Origin: Hanleya hanleyi
Lineage: Eukaryota > Mollusca > Polyplacophora > Lepidopleurida > Hanleyidae
Direction of reading: 5' to 3'
DNA: 64,000 nucleotides
Assembly: GCA_036873755.1 (NCBI GenBank)
Contig: JAVTVY010018960.1
Coordinates: forward strand, 1 to 64,000
Shown: piece by piece, positions 39,001-53,100 of the stretch
How the letters are laid out: the number at the start of each line of letters is the position of its first letter
Position numbering within the stretch: the stretch's first letter is position 1
Made by a program: the position numbers and the translations under genes
The notes under the pieces: generated by a model
What the model was told of the DNA's origin: nothing
Database searches by the model: none
What the model saw: only the letters and a program-made list of their open reading frames with translations

Positions 39001-42000
39001 TGCTGTGTGTCACGGTTGCCATTACCCCTGTGAGCCATGATTTTCATTCCCTCTGGGCGTCACGATTGGCATTACCCCTGGGTGTCATTACCTCATTACC
39101 CCGGGGTGTCATAATCGTCATTACTCTTGGGTGTCTTCATTGTCATTTACCCTGTGTGTCATTATTGTCATTACTCCTGGGTGTCATGATTGTCATTACC
39201 CCTGGGTGTCATGATTTTCATTCCCTCTGGGCATCATGATTGTCATTACCCCTGGGTGTCATTACCTCATTACCCCTGGGTGTCATAATCGTCATCACTC
39301 CTGGGTGTCATAATCGTCATTACCCCGGGTGTCATGATCGTCATTACCCGGGGTGTCATGATCGGCATTACCCCTGGGTGTCATAATCGGCATTACCCCT
39401 GGTTGTCATGATTGTCATTACCCCTGGGTGTCATGATCGTCATTACCCTGGGTGTCATGATTTTTATTCTCCCTGAGTGTCATGATTGTCATTACCCCTG
39501 GTTGTCATGATTGTCATTACCCCTGGGTGTCATAATCGTCATTACCCCTGAGTGTCATGATCGTCATTACCCCGGGTGTCATGATTGTCATTACCCCTGG
39601 TTGTCATGATTGTCATTACCCCTGGGTGTCATAATCGTCATTACCCTGGGTGTCATAATCGGCATTACCCCTGAGTGTCATGATCGTCATTACCCCTGGT
39701 TGTCATGATTGTCATTACTCCTGGGTGTCATGATCGTCATTACCCTGGGTGTCATGATCGGCATTACCCCTGGGTGTCATAATCGGCATTACCCCTGGTT
39801 GTCATGATTGTCATTACTCCCGGGTGTCATGATCGTCATTACCCTGGGTGTCATGATTTTTATTCTCCGTGGGTGTCATGATTGTCATTACCCCTGGTTG
39901 TCATGATTGTCATTACTCCTGGGTGTCATAATCGTCATTACCCCTGAGTGTCATGATCGTCATTACCCTGGGTGTCATGATTTTCATTCTCCCTGGGTGT
40001 CATGATTGTCATTACCCCTATGTGTCATGATTATCATTACCCTGTGTGTCATGATTGTCATTATCCTTGTGTGTCATGATTGTCATTACCACTGGGCGTC
40101 ACGATTGCCATTACCATGGGTGTCATGATTGCCATAGTTATCCCTGGATGTCATGATTGTCATTATCCCTGGGTATTGTTATTCTCATTACCCCTAAATT
40201 GTCATTAACCTGTTTGTCGTTATACCCTGACGTCATCACCTATGCCATTGTTGCCATTATCGATGCCATTTTTGTCTCATTAGTCGACGTAACCCCGTCT
40301 GTCTTACAGGTATTATAACATCGCTGACTGCAATCTTAGGATTCTTTCTGATTGGACTACACAAGCCGAGCGTGTTCCGACGCATGCAAGAAGAAATCGA
40401 CCGGGTAATTGGCCGAGAGCGAAGTCCAGCACTGACTGATAGGGCCAGAATGCCGTACACACGGGCCGTTGCTTTTGAAACACTCCGCTACATTTCCCTC
40501 ACACCGTTGGCCCTTCCACATAGCCCTATAGATGATATGGAAATAGGGGACTACGTTCTACCCAAGGGGAGCACGGTGAGTGTTCTGTGAATCCATATTG
40601 GTACATAGGGAAGGGGGGGGGGGGGGGCGAGTATTTCTTTTTAAAATTGTTTCTATTATTATTATTTTTTATATCAAATTATTTTCACACTTTCTTGATA
40701 ATGCACAAATACTTGTGTTGGATGGGTCAGCCCCGTTCGAGACTCGAACCCGCGCGCTCAGCAGTAAATGGAGTCGATAGGTTTAAGGCGCATGCATTTA
40801 CTGCTGGCGATTTAGTGCCAAACTTTGAGGGCGCGGGTTCGAGTCTCACGTGGGACTGTAACCCATGTTGACGGTTAGACGGTTGTCCACGTCTTTCCTT
40901 TATTTACGTAACACAGTAACGCCCACTAATATCTATCTTGACGCTTCAACATCCTAGTGAGGTCGCTCTGACGGATCTAATCTATTTCGTGATATGCAAT
41001 GGAATTGACACTAATGGAGTTCGCCAGCCCGAACTGACGCCAGGTGGCTATGTGTACCGATAGGTAAATGGCCCATGCCCATGTCGCTTTTCCGGACGTC
41101 ACAAGGGCAACGTCATAATGGAACAACGCTATAAGTGTGCACCCCAGGGATTTTTCCATTCGGCATGGAATAGACTATGGGTCCGTTTTTCGGTCACCAA
41201 TTGTCGTAAAATCTTCAATCCAAATCACTTATATGTATATATTTTCTGAAAGAGCATGATTAGACTATTATTTTAAGATATAGCGCTGCTATGTTATAGA
41301 AAAATGAATCTCGAACATTCTCCTCCAAGCTTGCTTCATTTTTCCTAGAAAAGCCCTTAAAATGTCGACAAATGGTCAAATTCGGCTCAATTTCTAGAAA
41401 AATCTGTTTGAGCGATTTCAATTAAACTTCTTACTCACGTTCCCTGGTCCGGTCTCAACTTAAAAAGGCAAAAATGGGGGTTAACCTGGCAGTTTTTTGT
41501 CAGATTTTCTTCCCGTAAATAGTCCTGATTTTTAGGCACACCCAAGGGGCATAACTGAGGCAGGACAAAATTTACTCCATGATCCCGATCAGCGTGCAGA
41601 CGAAGCAAGCCATCGATCTGTACGTGCTCGTTTGCAGCGTTGATAATACTGAATAGGATGGTATTATAGATATAGGCTGTTAAGAAGACAAGAAGAATTT
41701 TGATGTAGCAGAACACGGGCAGTTTATCGTATTATGAAATTGTGGAGGGCCACCTAACTGTTCGTTTTATGACGCCACGTCTTCGTTATCTCTATAACGC
41801 AAGACTCGACAAATATCATCATTCCAAGAGAACAGATTGGTTTCAAAAAACGTACCGTTGATCACAAGTTTGTCATCAAATCATTAATGGATAAATACAC
41901 CAAGCAGCTATTATTGATTTTTCAAAGGCGTTTGATATTGTTTGGAAGTTGATACCTCATGCGGGTCAACCGGGTCGTCTGTTGTGGTGGAGTTGCGGCA

Positions 42001-45000
42001 ACCGTTGTTGTGGGAGCCGATGATGTCGTTGTGAGAGCCGATGATGTCGTTGTGGGAGGCGTTGACGTCGTTGTGGGAGCCGAAGATGTGGACGTAGTTG
42101 CTCGTGGTACAAGGCGAGTGTTCAACCAGCCAGTAGGACGATCAGGAAATGGATCCATATCTTCCATGTCTGTATCCTCTTCAGTCTCGACGAGTATCTC
42201 GTCGTCCTCATCGTCGAGATTGTCCTCTATCTGTATATCTTGTTGTCTGGCAATTAGTCTAGGATCTTGTTGACCATGCTTCCTGCCTCTGGAATGGAAG
42301 CTCCGGCAGTATTATTAGCTTCAGCAGACTCCACCGTGTTGAATAGTGTACGTCTAACATTATCAGCCATGATGCGGTCCCTCAAAGCTTCGGCAGTATT
42401 AGCTTCAGCAGCAAACTCAATCGTGTTGAATAGTGTACGTCTAGTATTAGCCATGATGTGGTTGAAATGAGTAGGTAACAGACGACAGCGCACCTGGCTT
42501 TTATATTCTACCGCACACTGAGCACCCGGATGCGCGCGGACGTCAGCGAAATCCACTTTTGGCTGATGCCGTTTTGTTATGTCGACCAGCGAGATTGTGT
42601 TTTCTCCGCGATGTACAAAGCAGGCTAAATTTTCAATACACGGGCGAGCCTGTCTAAAAAAACTTTAGGCTTGAGCCTTGGAAGATTATAATGTAGCCCT
42701 CCAATTTTTAGAATGATTATTGATTAATGATTATTTTGTTGTCAGTTTGTTCGTTTCAAAGCCCGAATTTTACCGGCGTCATTGTGTAAAATGGACGGAA
42801 AATTTTAAATAAACGGGTTACCCTGTCTAAAAAAACTATAGGCTTGAACCTTGGAAAGTTATTATAGACCTCTACAAAATTCAGAAGGCTAACTGATGGG
42901 AAAGTGTGATTTTTCTCCTTCCAAAGACTCTAGTGTGAAAACACAGCTATTAGAGTATGGGATCGAATATATGTACGGCCGTGGTGTTTTCACAATGCGC
43001 GGTGTGCGGTAGAATATAATAGCCAAGCGCGCTGTTGTCTGTTACTCACGCATTTCAACCACATCATGGCTAATACGTACACTATTCAACACGATGGAGT
43101 TTGCTGCTGAAACTAATACTGCCGAAGCTTGCAGAGGCAGGGAGCATGGCCAACAAGATCCTAGACTAATTGCCAGACAACAAGATATACAGATAGAGGA
43201 CAATCTCGTCGACGACGGGGTCATGGTACGCCAAGAAAAAGAAGAAGAAGAACAGACGGTACATGAAGAAGAAAGAAAAAAGAACATTTTGACAATCGAT
43301 GAGGTCATGGTATGTCAAGACAATACTACCAACGAGGCATGGCTCGAAGACATTATGCAAAACCTGTTGAAACAAGACGAAGAACAAAAAGAAGAAGAAC
43401 AAGAAAAACAGACTTTGACGACCACTACAACGCAACAACAGCAGCAACAATATCTTGACGACTACTGCGCGGAGATAACAAGACTGCAGAGGGACCCAAC
43501 AGTGGCGGTAAAGCAATTGCCATGTGTGAAATGTATTCCCCCAGCTACTCACTACGCCAAAGTCGCCCTGTTCCCGTGTGGTCACCAAGCGTTATGCGCC
43601 TGTTGTATCGCCAAACTTAGTGGGAGAGCACACCCTACGTCGTCAACGCCTTGCAAGTCCGTCCAGTGTGCACTCGTCACGCTGAGATGCCCCTATGCAC
43701 GAAGAGGAAGGAATAACTGCGTCAAATTCACTAATCAGTGCAACCATTACACCTCCAACCGGCCCTTATCAGGGCAACCCAATATCCCGGAAAGAGGGAC
43801 TTTCAAACTCAAAGCACAATTCCAAAAAATCCCCAAACAAATGAGCTCCCTACATGCATACGCCTAGGTAAAAATAATAGGTAAATAAGACCTACACACA
43901 CTAGTGTGTGAATGGGGGAAAACTTGCTAATAAGAGCACCTTACATACATGCACTCAGGTAAAAATAAGACCCCCGCACACACACTATAGTATGAATGGG
44001 CGTTACACAGTAATACTAGTCTAATATATGCACCGAGTATAGTCAGAGAAAGCCGAGTGTAAAAAATTAGTCCAAGGTTTCTGCCGAGTGTTTTTAAACC
44101 CGAGTGTAAATTAGGGAGGAGATGGAGATTGGTCATGGCGGGCTTTAGAATAGGTGGGGTAAAAATAAGGTGTGGAGATTGCCATAGGTGGGTCCTGGTG
44201 TTCTATATTTTGAATGTATATTGAGGCGATGGAGATTGGTAACGATCATAGAATGTGGAGACAAATGGAGGTGTGGAGATTGACATTATGTGGGTCCTCG
44301 TGTTATTTGAATGTGCCACGTTAGAAGACCGCTTTCGGAGGACTGGGTTGACGGTTGTTACAGGGCAAAAGCCCGAAGTCGATTTCCTGCACGTGGGCCT
44401 GGGTGTGCACATTCGCAGTAGTGGTAATTGCTTTTTTCCCTGGTTGGAGCGGCGTGGAAAAAACGGCGCCCATATCACTCTCCGCCCGTCAATATGGATG
44501 GCCCTGAAAGCTGTTATCCCCGAGGTCGATGACTTACTGCACCCCGAAGCTAAAGAACAGGTAAAAGCTAAAGAGCTAGCAGCCCAAGACCCTGTGCTTA
44601 CCCGGTGTCTTACACCTGGCTGCACCCTATTGTTGTGCACCAAACGAGTCGACCTCATCGATAACAGAGCGGAGTGTACATCCGAATCGCAAGTCTCTTT
44701 GTCACGGGAAGGATGGACCAACATGACACGTGTGTTAAAGGGTGCACTGGACGGCGATAGCATTCACCTGTGTCACGAGGTCTACATCTTCCGCGGTTGC
44801 TTTTTTGCTCAACTGACCTGTCTAAAAGGGGGAAATTTTACCCTGGAACCTGATCTATGGACGGCCCTGGAAGAAGGAGTGCCGTTTGTCGATGAAGTAC
44901 TATATGTATAGGGTTCACACAGTGTAGTTTCAGTGTCTTCCCATGAAGTGAACACAGAAGACTTACACCCCACGAAAGGGTCGGGACAAGCATGTGGACA

Positions 45001-47103
45001 AGGTGTTAACGGATTTGTATTACAGCCCAGTCAGTACAGCCGCTTATAGCGCTTTGGGAGCGCTCGCTCGAGCTGCGAATGGCATCAGTCGAGCTGAAGT
45101 TCGGGAATGGTTAAAAATCCAAGACACTTATAGCTCACATCGAGCAGCCCGACGGCATTTTCACCGTAACCGAGTCATCGAAGGAGGACTAGACGCACAA
45201 TGGCAGGCGGATTTGGTGGATGTGAGTCGATTTGCTTCCCACAATGATGGACATCGGTACATGTTGACCTGTATCGGTATTTTATCGAAGCTAGTACGCG
45301 TGGGTGGTACTCATCCGGATCAAAACAGGCGAGAATCTTGTACAGGCGTTCCAGCAGATTTTCAAGACGGGACGCAAACCCTACTATTTGCAAACGGCTG
45401 AAGGCGCAGAATTTCTCAACCGACACCTTCAAGCCTTTCTCAAGAAACTTTAGGTGTTTTCTTCCATACGTACTACGAGATCAAAGCCTCTGTGGTGGAA
45501 CGATTCAATCGTAACTTTAAAGGGCGGATGTACAAGTATTTTACAGCCAAAAACACCCGACGGTACATCGATGTGCTACCTTAGCTCGTCCGAGGGTACA
45601 ATCGAGCCTATCATCGCAGTATCCAGCGGGCTCCCATCGATGTGATGGAACGCAACAAACATCAAGTGCACCGTACTCTGTACTCTCCTCCTGAAGAACC
45701 TATAACTTCAACTCGTTACAAACGCGGAGATGTGGTACGGATCAGTAAAGTCAAAGGTCAATTTGAGAAAAGTTACTTGCCCAACTGGAGTGATGAGCAC
45801 TTTGTGATTGTTCGCCATAGCCTCCGAAACCCACACGTGTATCAACTGGAAGATCTACAACGGGAAACACTGCAAGGGTCGTTTTACGAGGCGGAATTAC
45901 AACCGGTCGTAAAAACACAGAAATACTACTACACGGTGGAGGAGATTTTAAAAACAGAACGTCGACGTGGCAAGCTGTTTCATTTCGTCAAATAGCAAGG
46001 TTGGCCCAGTTCGTTTAATTCCTGGGTCTCAGCCCGTGACATGAAACGGCTATAAATTCGACTCCATTACAACACATGTAAGGGAAGTGGGAAGAGGTGC
46101 CGACATACTGACAGAGTCACATGCCTTCACAGTATAGTCTTCTGGTTAACCAATTCTAAAGCACATACCAAGAATCTAACGATTCGTGACATGTGTTGTA
46201 TCTCAGGTACGCTTTTATTGCACCTGTTCATGTGGCAACTTGGATGACATCACCACACGGCCCCTAGCACCGGCATAAGCGGTATTAGAGAGCTATGATA
46301 GAAATGCTCTGACAACTCGTATATTGGTAATTGGTGAGCTGTGTCTTTGTGACAACTCTTACACTGGGGATTGGTGAGCTGTATCATCGTCAGATGAAAA
46401 TGACGGCATTGAAACACAAAAGCCTAATCTGTAAGGCTCGATGTCGACCCAGCATCAACTTCCCACAAATGCCAACATGTATCATAGACCAAAAGGCCTG
46501 TATAGGGGGCTGGCCTCGGAGACGAAACGTCCACCAGCGGAATCTCGCCATATACAGGTAAAAATTATAACACATGTAAGGGAAGTGGGAAGAGGTGCCG
46601 ACATACTGACAGTCACATGACTTCACAGTATAGTCTTCTGGTTAGCCAATTCTAAAGCACATACCAAGAATCTAACGATTCGTGATATGTGTTGTATCTC
46701 AGGTACGCTTTTATTGTACCTGTTCTTGTGGCAACTTGGATGACATGACCACACGGCCCCTTGCACCGGCATAAGCAGTATTAGATACAAATTTAGAGAG
46801 CTATGATAGAAATGCTCTGAAAACTCGTGGATAGAGCACAACTTTCTTTACTGCTGCGCACTCGAAAAGGACAAGTCGGTACTGTCGTGTGTATGCTAGC
46901 GCTTCTGTGTGTCTTGTTTGCAGGTGTCTTCTACGACTAGGCGTACCTGATATCGTGTTTCGACCTACCACCACATCCAACCCGGTCACCCCAACGCCAA
47001 GTCCATCGCCCTACTACCACCACCAACACTACCCTTCCTTCTACGGATTCCACGTCGGTATCCACCCCCCTTCTTTTGACGTCGGTACCACCAGTCCACC
47101 TCG

Positions 47104-47148
<45 letters not shown>

Positions 47149-50100
47149 TTACTACTACTACATCACGTCCACCGGTCCATCCGACACCTTTGACACCTCT
47201 ACTACGGGTCCCTCTACCACTACAGTGACGACCGCAGGTGAGGCACTCAAAGCCAGTTTGTACCGAGGTGTAAGATTACCACGGCAACGGTACCCCCAGG
47301 ACTACGACCCCCGGTGGGATCCACGACAACGGTGGTGGGCCTCCGAACGACGGGCCCAAAACACCAAATAACTAATGTGGTGGAACACCATGGATCCTCG
47401 GTGGCAGCATCCTTTCACCCGGCTCGGGGGAAACACAGTTCGTTCAACGTCATATCCAACAGGGGCCAGCGCTCATTTCACCCCCTGTGGCCCACATCGT
47501 CTGGTGTTATGAAGCCTGTCAGCCTGCGTATGAGCGTATGGCGCGGAACCCTGGACCCACCTTTGTGGAAGGGTTACCCACAGAAGCGGACTTGGCCCCG
47601 GATACTTTGGTGGTGGTGGATGAGCTGATGGCGGAAACGGATAGTCGGGTGACCCAGCTCTTTACCAAAGGCAACCATCATCGCAGGTTGAGCATCATCT
47701 ACATCGTCCAGAGTCTGTTCAGTAAAAACAAAGAGCACAGGAACATCAGTTTGAATGCCCAGTATGTGGTGTTGTTCAAAACCCCCAGAGACGCGTCGCA
47801 AATTATGCACCTGGCGAGACAGATGTACCCTAAATTACAAGCGTCTGGTCCGTCATTCATAATTCAGCCGTCGTCCATTAAAGAATATCCGCGTCCATAA
47901 TCCAAAGACCTATTCCATATAACAGTATTAGCACCAAATTCAAAAAGACAATCATAGTATACATAAACATAGGCTTGTTTCCTGCAAGAGAAAAGCGGTC
48001 AACCGTTTTCAATAATGCCGGCAAGACATCATGATGTTCCAAAAATATCAAATCCGTATCGCTGATCAGTATTCTGAATCCATAATATTCGTTGTAAAGT
48101 CGTCATCTAAAGAATGATGTATCTCAGTCACGCTTTGATTGTGACTGTTCATATGAGTACCATGAGGATCTTGAAGTACATGGGTTCATACGGCCCCTAG
48201 CCCCGGGTTAAGTGCAATTAAACACAAGTCACGAAACGTAGCGCCATAGATCTTGCACGCTACGCTCGTATTTTGTTATCAGCATGCGATATGTATCGCC
48301 AAATTTGCGAAACTTTGAGTGGAGGCGCTTGGTGGTGTAGCCCTGTTTGATAAGTTTCTGCAACAATGTTTTGTGACGTTGTTTCAAATCGTCACATTTA
48401 ACACAGGATCTAGCAAATGCTACTAGGCATGAAATGTATACGCCATATGCAGGTCCCACTGGAATATTACTGTCCAGAAAGCGATATTTTACGATGTCGA
48501 AATTGTAATCATCTCTTTTGTCATACGGTCGACGAGAGAGAAGGCCCGCTTCATTTTTATGGAGATATAGGTCTAAATATGATGTGCATGTTGGGCTATC
48601 TGTAGTTTCCTTCAAATCCAGTGAAGGTGGATATATATCCTTCACTGCGTCAATTATATAGCGATTATCCACAGCGAGAAGATCGTCTATATAGCGTTTG
48701 TTGAATGAGAAGGAACGGGCTTTGAATGGATTGGTTTTTAAAAGCGCCTGCAATGACGGACCAGACGCTTGTAATGCATATAGTCATATTCATAAGAGAA
48801 CAGATATAGGTCAGCCAACAGTGGTGCACAATTAGTACCCATTGGAATACCTATATGCTGTTTGTTCGGGAAGCCTTTGAAGATGCCAACCAGGGTGCCC
48901 ACGGCTACCTGCTCGTTGACTTGAAACAAGGGACACCCTCAGCACTTGCGGACAGAGATTTTTCCCGATGAGTTCCAGACGGTGTACACCCTGAAATAAA
49001 TAAGAAGACAGAACACTACTTCAAACCATTCAGTTCATCATCATGTCTGCGCAGGTACGGCAGCACGCGCCGGCGCTCCGGGTGTTACGCAGCGCGCCAC
49101 CGGAGGTGGTCCGGGTCCTGGTGCGCGGCGCGGACGCGGCAATTGGTACGGTGCTTGTGTGAAGTCGCTCACAATGTGTTAAAAGGAAATGTTCCCCTCA
49201 GTCCTCTGCAGAAAGGAAAATTGCAACGGCACAAGACGGGTCTCCGAACTCTGGTGAAAAGAAAGAGGTGTTACAGAAAGGTGGATTTCTTGGTGCACTA
49301 CTCGCTCCATTAGCAGCCTCCGTTCCGGGTCCACTAGTAGGGTCCCTCTTGGGTGGAGCACGCTGAACAAAATCATGGACCATACGAAAAAAATGATGCT
49401 GGTCGAACCTCGGCTCTTACAAAGCTTGCAATCACCCTACCCTGTTCCTGCCACGGTGCAACAACTCCAGTCCCTCGATGAAGAGATGAATAGCATACTC
49501 CAACGCCGACTGCCCGATCACGAGAAAATTCAACTCTACCATCAGACCCTGAATCGGTAAAAGACGTTTATGGACCAATATAGTAGTAGTAGTAGTAGTA
49601 GTCCAACATCATCACCACCACCACCGCCACCCTCATCATCCTCACTTCAGCTCGAAGATGAAGTGTTGACCAGAGTCTCGAAGGCCTTCAAGGCCAAGGC
49701 TCGTTTATTGTTGGACCGGGTGAAACAGAATCCTGATATGGGCTGAACTGCTTATTCGAAACCAAGTGGTCCCGGGGTCCCATATCACCGATCTGATCAA
49801 CGATACGGTGCGCTCTCGCAAACACTATAATCCACCGGGTTGGGAAGCCTTTGCTCAGGAGTTGAAAGACACACACGTCCCTCGAGAATTGGTGGGTAAT
49901 CCTCAACGCTGGCCTTTAATGCAGAAAAACCGTCACCCCTTGACCACCCCTTTGACACCTCCCAAAACACCCTCACGGTCACGTGCCCGGTCTATGTTAC
50001 CCTACTGGAGCAGAGAGTGGACAGCCTCCCTACGGGGCTCTCCACGTTCACTTCGAACTTCCCCTCGAACTCGAACACGCCGGTGCAGACGTCCACCCAA

Positions 50101-53100
50101 ACCTCCGCAGAAAGTGTTCGGTGACTGGGGGCCTCTATAAGGGAAGTCTATAAAAATGAGCGCGTGCCATCGGGTGAGTCAGTCGTCATGTTTTACCTCA
50201 CGTTGCCCAGTAACAGTTCGCTCGGTGTGTTTCCTGACAACACCTTGTCCAAGTACGTGATCCAGTTACCGCAACCGTTGCATTTACCTGGACGCTGGGA
50301 ATGTGGACTCGTGGATATCCAATACACTTACTCGTGGTACAACGTGCGAGCCGGTGAAGTGTGGTACGAGGTGACCTGCGAAAGGAAACTAGAACTCGTG
50401 GACTTCGAAATCGCCATCCCTTTCTTGTCTTTGTTATGAAAGGTAATAGGTTCTTGGTTGACTAAAGTAGTCTAAAACAGCACAAAGATCCGGTTATTGG
50501 CAAAAATGAACCTCGGGAGTCCTGTAGTTATATTTGGTCGTTTGGACATTACACAACCAAACAGATAATTTGAGCCAAAATAATTTGTGTATTCAGAACA
50601 TGGAATGCAATATGATGTGCAAAGAAGGCAATGAGGAGACGATTGATTTATTTACCAAAATAAAGGTGAACATTGACAGTCATCGTGCATAGGTATTATG
50701 GTGGCAGACGTTTAGTCAACACTTCAAAAACTTTGATTTTCACCGTAAACACAGCAAGACATGTTGGATGAACATATGTTATTGTTCGAGAATTGTGATC
50801 CAGCTAAACCACAGATCAGTGTGCCAGAAGAATATTATTAACTTGAATTAAACTGAATAAGCCTGAGAAGTCCTTGCTTTTAATAAAACAAGCTCTTCGC
50901 GATTTGTCTGTACTGGTTTAAAACACAATGTTAAGCACTGGAATTGATATGTACATATTAAGGCAACTATATGTATATATAGCCTTACATATGAATAAAT
51001 TTATTATTGCTATTGAAAAGTCCATAAAATGGACGAAACCGGTTTAGCAGAGCAATATTCAGTTTAGCTCTAACTCTACATTTTGTGTAGGTTTATTTCT
51101 TACTCATATATATATAAATATGGGAGTTTACGAACTGTCAGACATGACTGACGAAATGGTCACTGAAATCGTCAAGATTCCACAATATTCGGGTACCATT
51201 TGGTTCTGAGATCAGGAGTTCAAGATATTTGCATATGATCTTTGTAAATCTTTCGGTATCGTTCAGTTTATTTCGCGACGATCCGAGAACTTTGCGGGAA
51301 TCTATTTATGGAAATATGTAATAATTGCACACCAGATTTAGTTATTGCCTCTACGTAGAATAGCGGCAAAATGTCCTGACACTAACCTCGGCTAAGAACC
51401 AGTCAATTTTTTTTTGATAATTTACTTTTTATTTTTTTTATTCTGGATTCCTGTTACACTCAACACTCCCAAGGTCCAGGTTCCCTGGGAAGTGGGACTT
51501 ATTAACTATCAAATGTTAACCACTATATAAGAGGGCGCCATACATACTATGAGTGCATGACAATAGCATACCAGTATGCAGCAATGTAGTACCAGTAAGG
51601 TATTTCAATGATGGACATACTGAAAAATACATACCGGTATCTGTTGCATATGAAATACATAGGCTTAGCTGTAACTCTGATAAACCAGGACCACACAAAT
51701 ATGTTGTAACAATGCACATGTATGTAAAATGACGGAAATTATATCGCAGATGCTATATACATGATATATTTTACGAATATTTTCAGTTATGAATTTATAC
51801 TTGGAGATGGTCTCATTTGTCAGCCTTGTATGTTTGGATTAATATATGCGGGAGGATTTTTTTGAAGCGATGTATTTGCTAAATATATATATTTTCAGAA
51901 AGCGCAGACTCGATATGATCTGTCCTTCAAAGTATCTGCTCGCGTGTGTCTAAAATAAAACAAGACCAGGCGAGAAAATAAACAACCACAAAACTTGATT
52001 TCCGCAACATTTACCATGCGTCTATGCCCCAAGAGAATGATAGTTCACATGAAGGGTCCCGTAGACGTCTCCTGATCATTTGAAACAGCTAATTCGGTCG
52101 CAATGACCTTGGAAATTTGCATGACCTCTGTGCCGTCACACAAGCAGCACGTAGGAAAAACCGATTCACGGAGAATGACGTGCGAAAAATATAGTACACG
52201 CTCGTTCACCCTCAAAATAGAAAAAAACGAAATCGACCCGATTGACCTAAAAAAATTGCATATGACCTCTGTGACGTCAAACGAGCAGCACGTAGACAAA
52301 AACGGTTCACGGAGAATTACGTGCGATACATATTGACCCCTGCACACCATTATTAATATCTGGTTGCGCATAAGCGGTAATGCCCGCATAGATTCACGGA
52401 GAATGACGTGCGATACATATTGATCTCTGCGCACCATTATTTAATATCCGGTTGCGCATAAGCGTAAATGCCCGCGCACTGACACCAGGAGGCGCTGTTG
52501 ACCTACTTGTAACGTCACTTCCGGTTCCGGTCACATGACCGGAAGTGTCCTTTGACCCCTGCGCACCATTATTAATATCCGGTTGCGCGTAACAGCAAAT
52601 GTCCGCGCATTGGCACCAGGGGGCGCTGTTGACCTACTTTGTGACGTCACTTCCGGTTCCGATCACGTGACCGGAAGTGACTTTTGACCCCTGCGCACCA
52701 TTATTAATATCCGGTATTGCGCGCATGCGCAGGTGTCAAAGGCCACTTCCGGTCACGTGACCGGAACTGGAAGTGACGTCAAAAAGTAGGTCAACAGCGC
52801 CCCTCTGTTGTCAATGCGCGGGCATTTGCTTTTATTCTACTACTTCGGAGTACCCTTGACGACCGCTTCAAGACGAGACCCTGCACTACCCATTTGGGTC
52901 GAATATGATCCATATAGACCCACTGACTGGGTGCCAAGTCCGTTTTTCCGCATTTTTACGAGAGATCCGGAGTTTTTTCAAGTCTCACGTTTGCATCCAA
53001 CCTCCAGTCACTTGACTGGAAGCGACGATGTTGGTTCAAGCAGTCGGTGCTCGGAGTACAGACAGTTTTAGGCAAGGAAGACTACTAATAGTATGAGAAG

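Larger units (their letters stand above)
47391..48999 (+). pseudogene. Virus-type packaging ATPase (fragment B), split by a retroelement
   Basis: [10 protein letters not shown] starts at 47391, but the P-loop region is damaged: a deletion and frame changes leave GETQF in place of an intact GKT. From 47487 the frame is clean: [16 protein letters not shown], Walker [10 protein letters not shown], then [19 protein letters not shown]. It is cut after LARQMYP by a minus-strand retroelement (47836-48862). The C-terminus resumes at 48863 with [20 protein letters not shown] and, after a shift, ends [17 protein letters not shown] at 48997-48999. Homologous to the ATPase at 12915-14131, but without its finger or helical tail. 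Confidence 0.72.

Noticed and set aside
38840..40235. CRISPR-like array of regular repeats
   Set aside because: Units are contiguous, with no unique spacers, and lie in a eukaryotic intron. It is a 25-bp minisatellite.
41435..41716. 93-codon minus-strand ORF with a hydrophobic start
   Set aside because: No family, no repeat copy and no context. It cannot be separated from chance.
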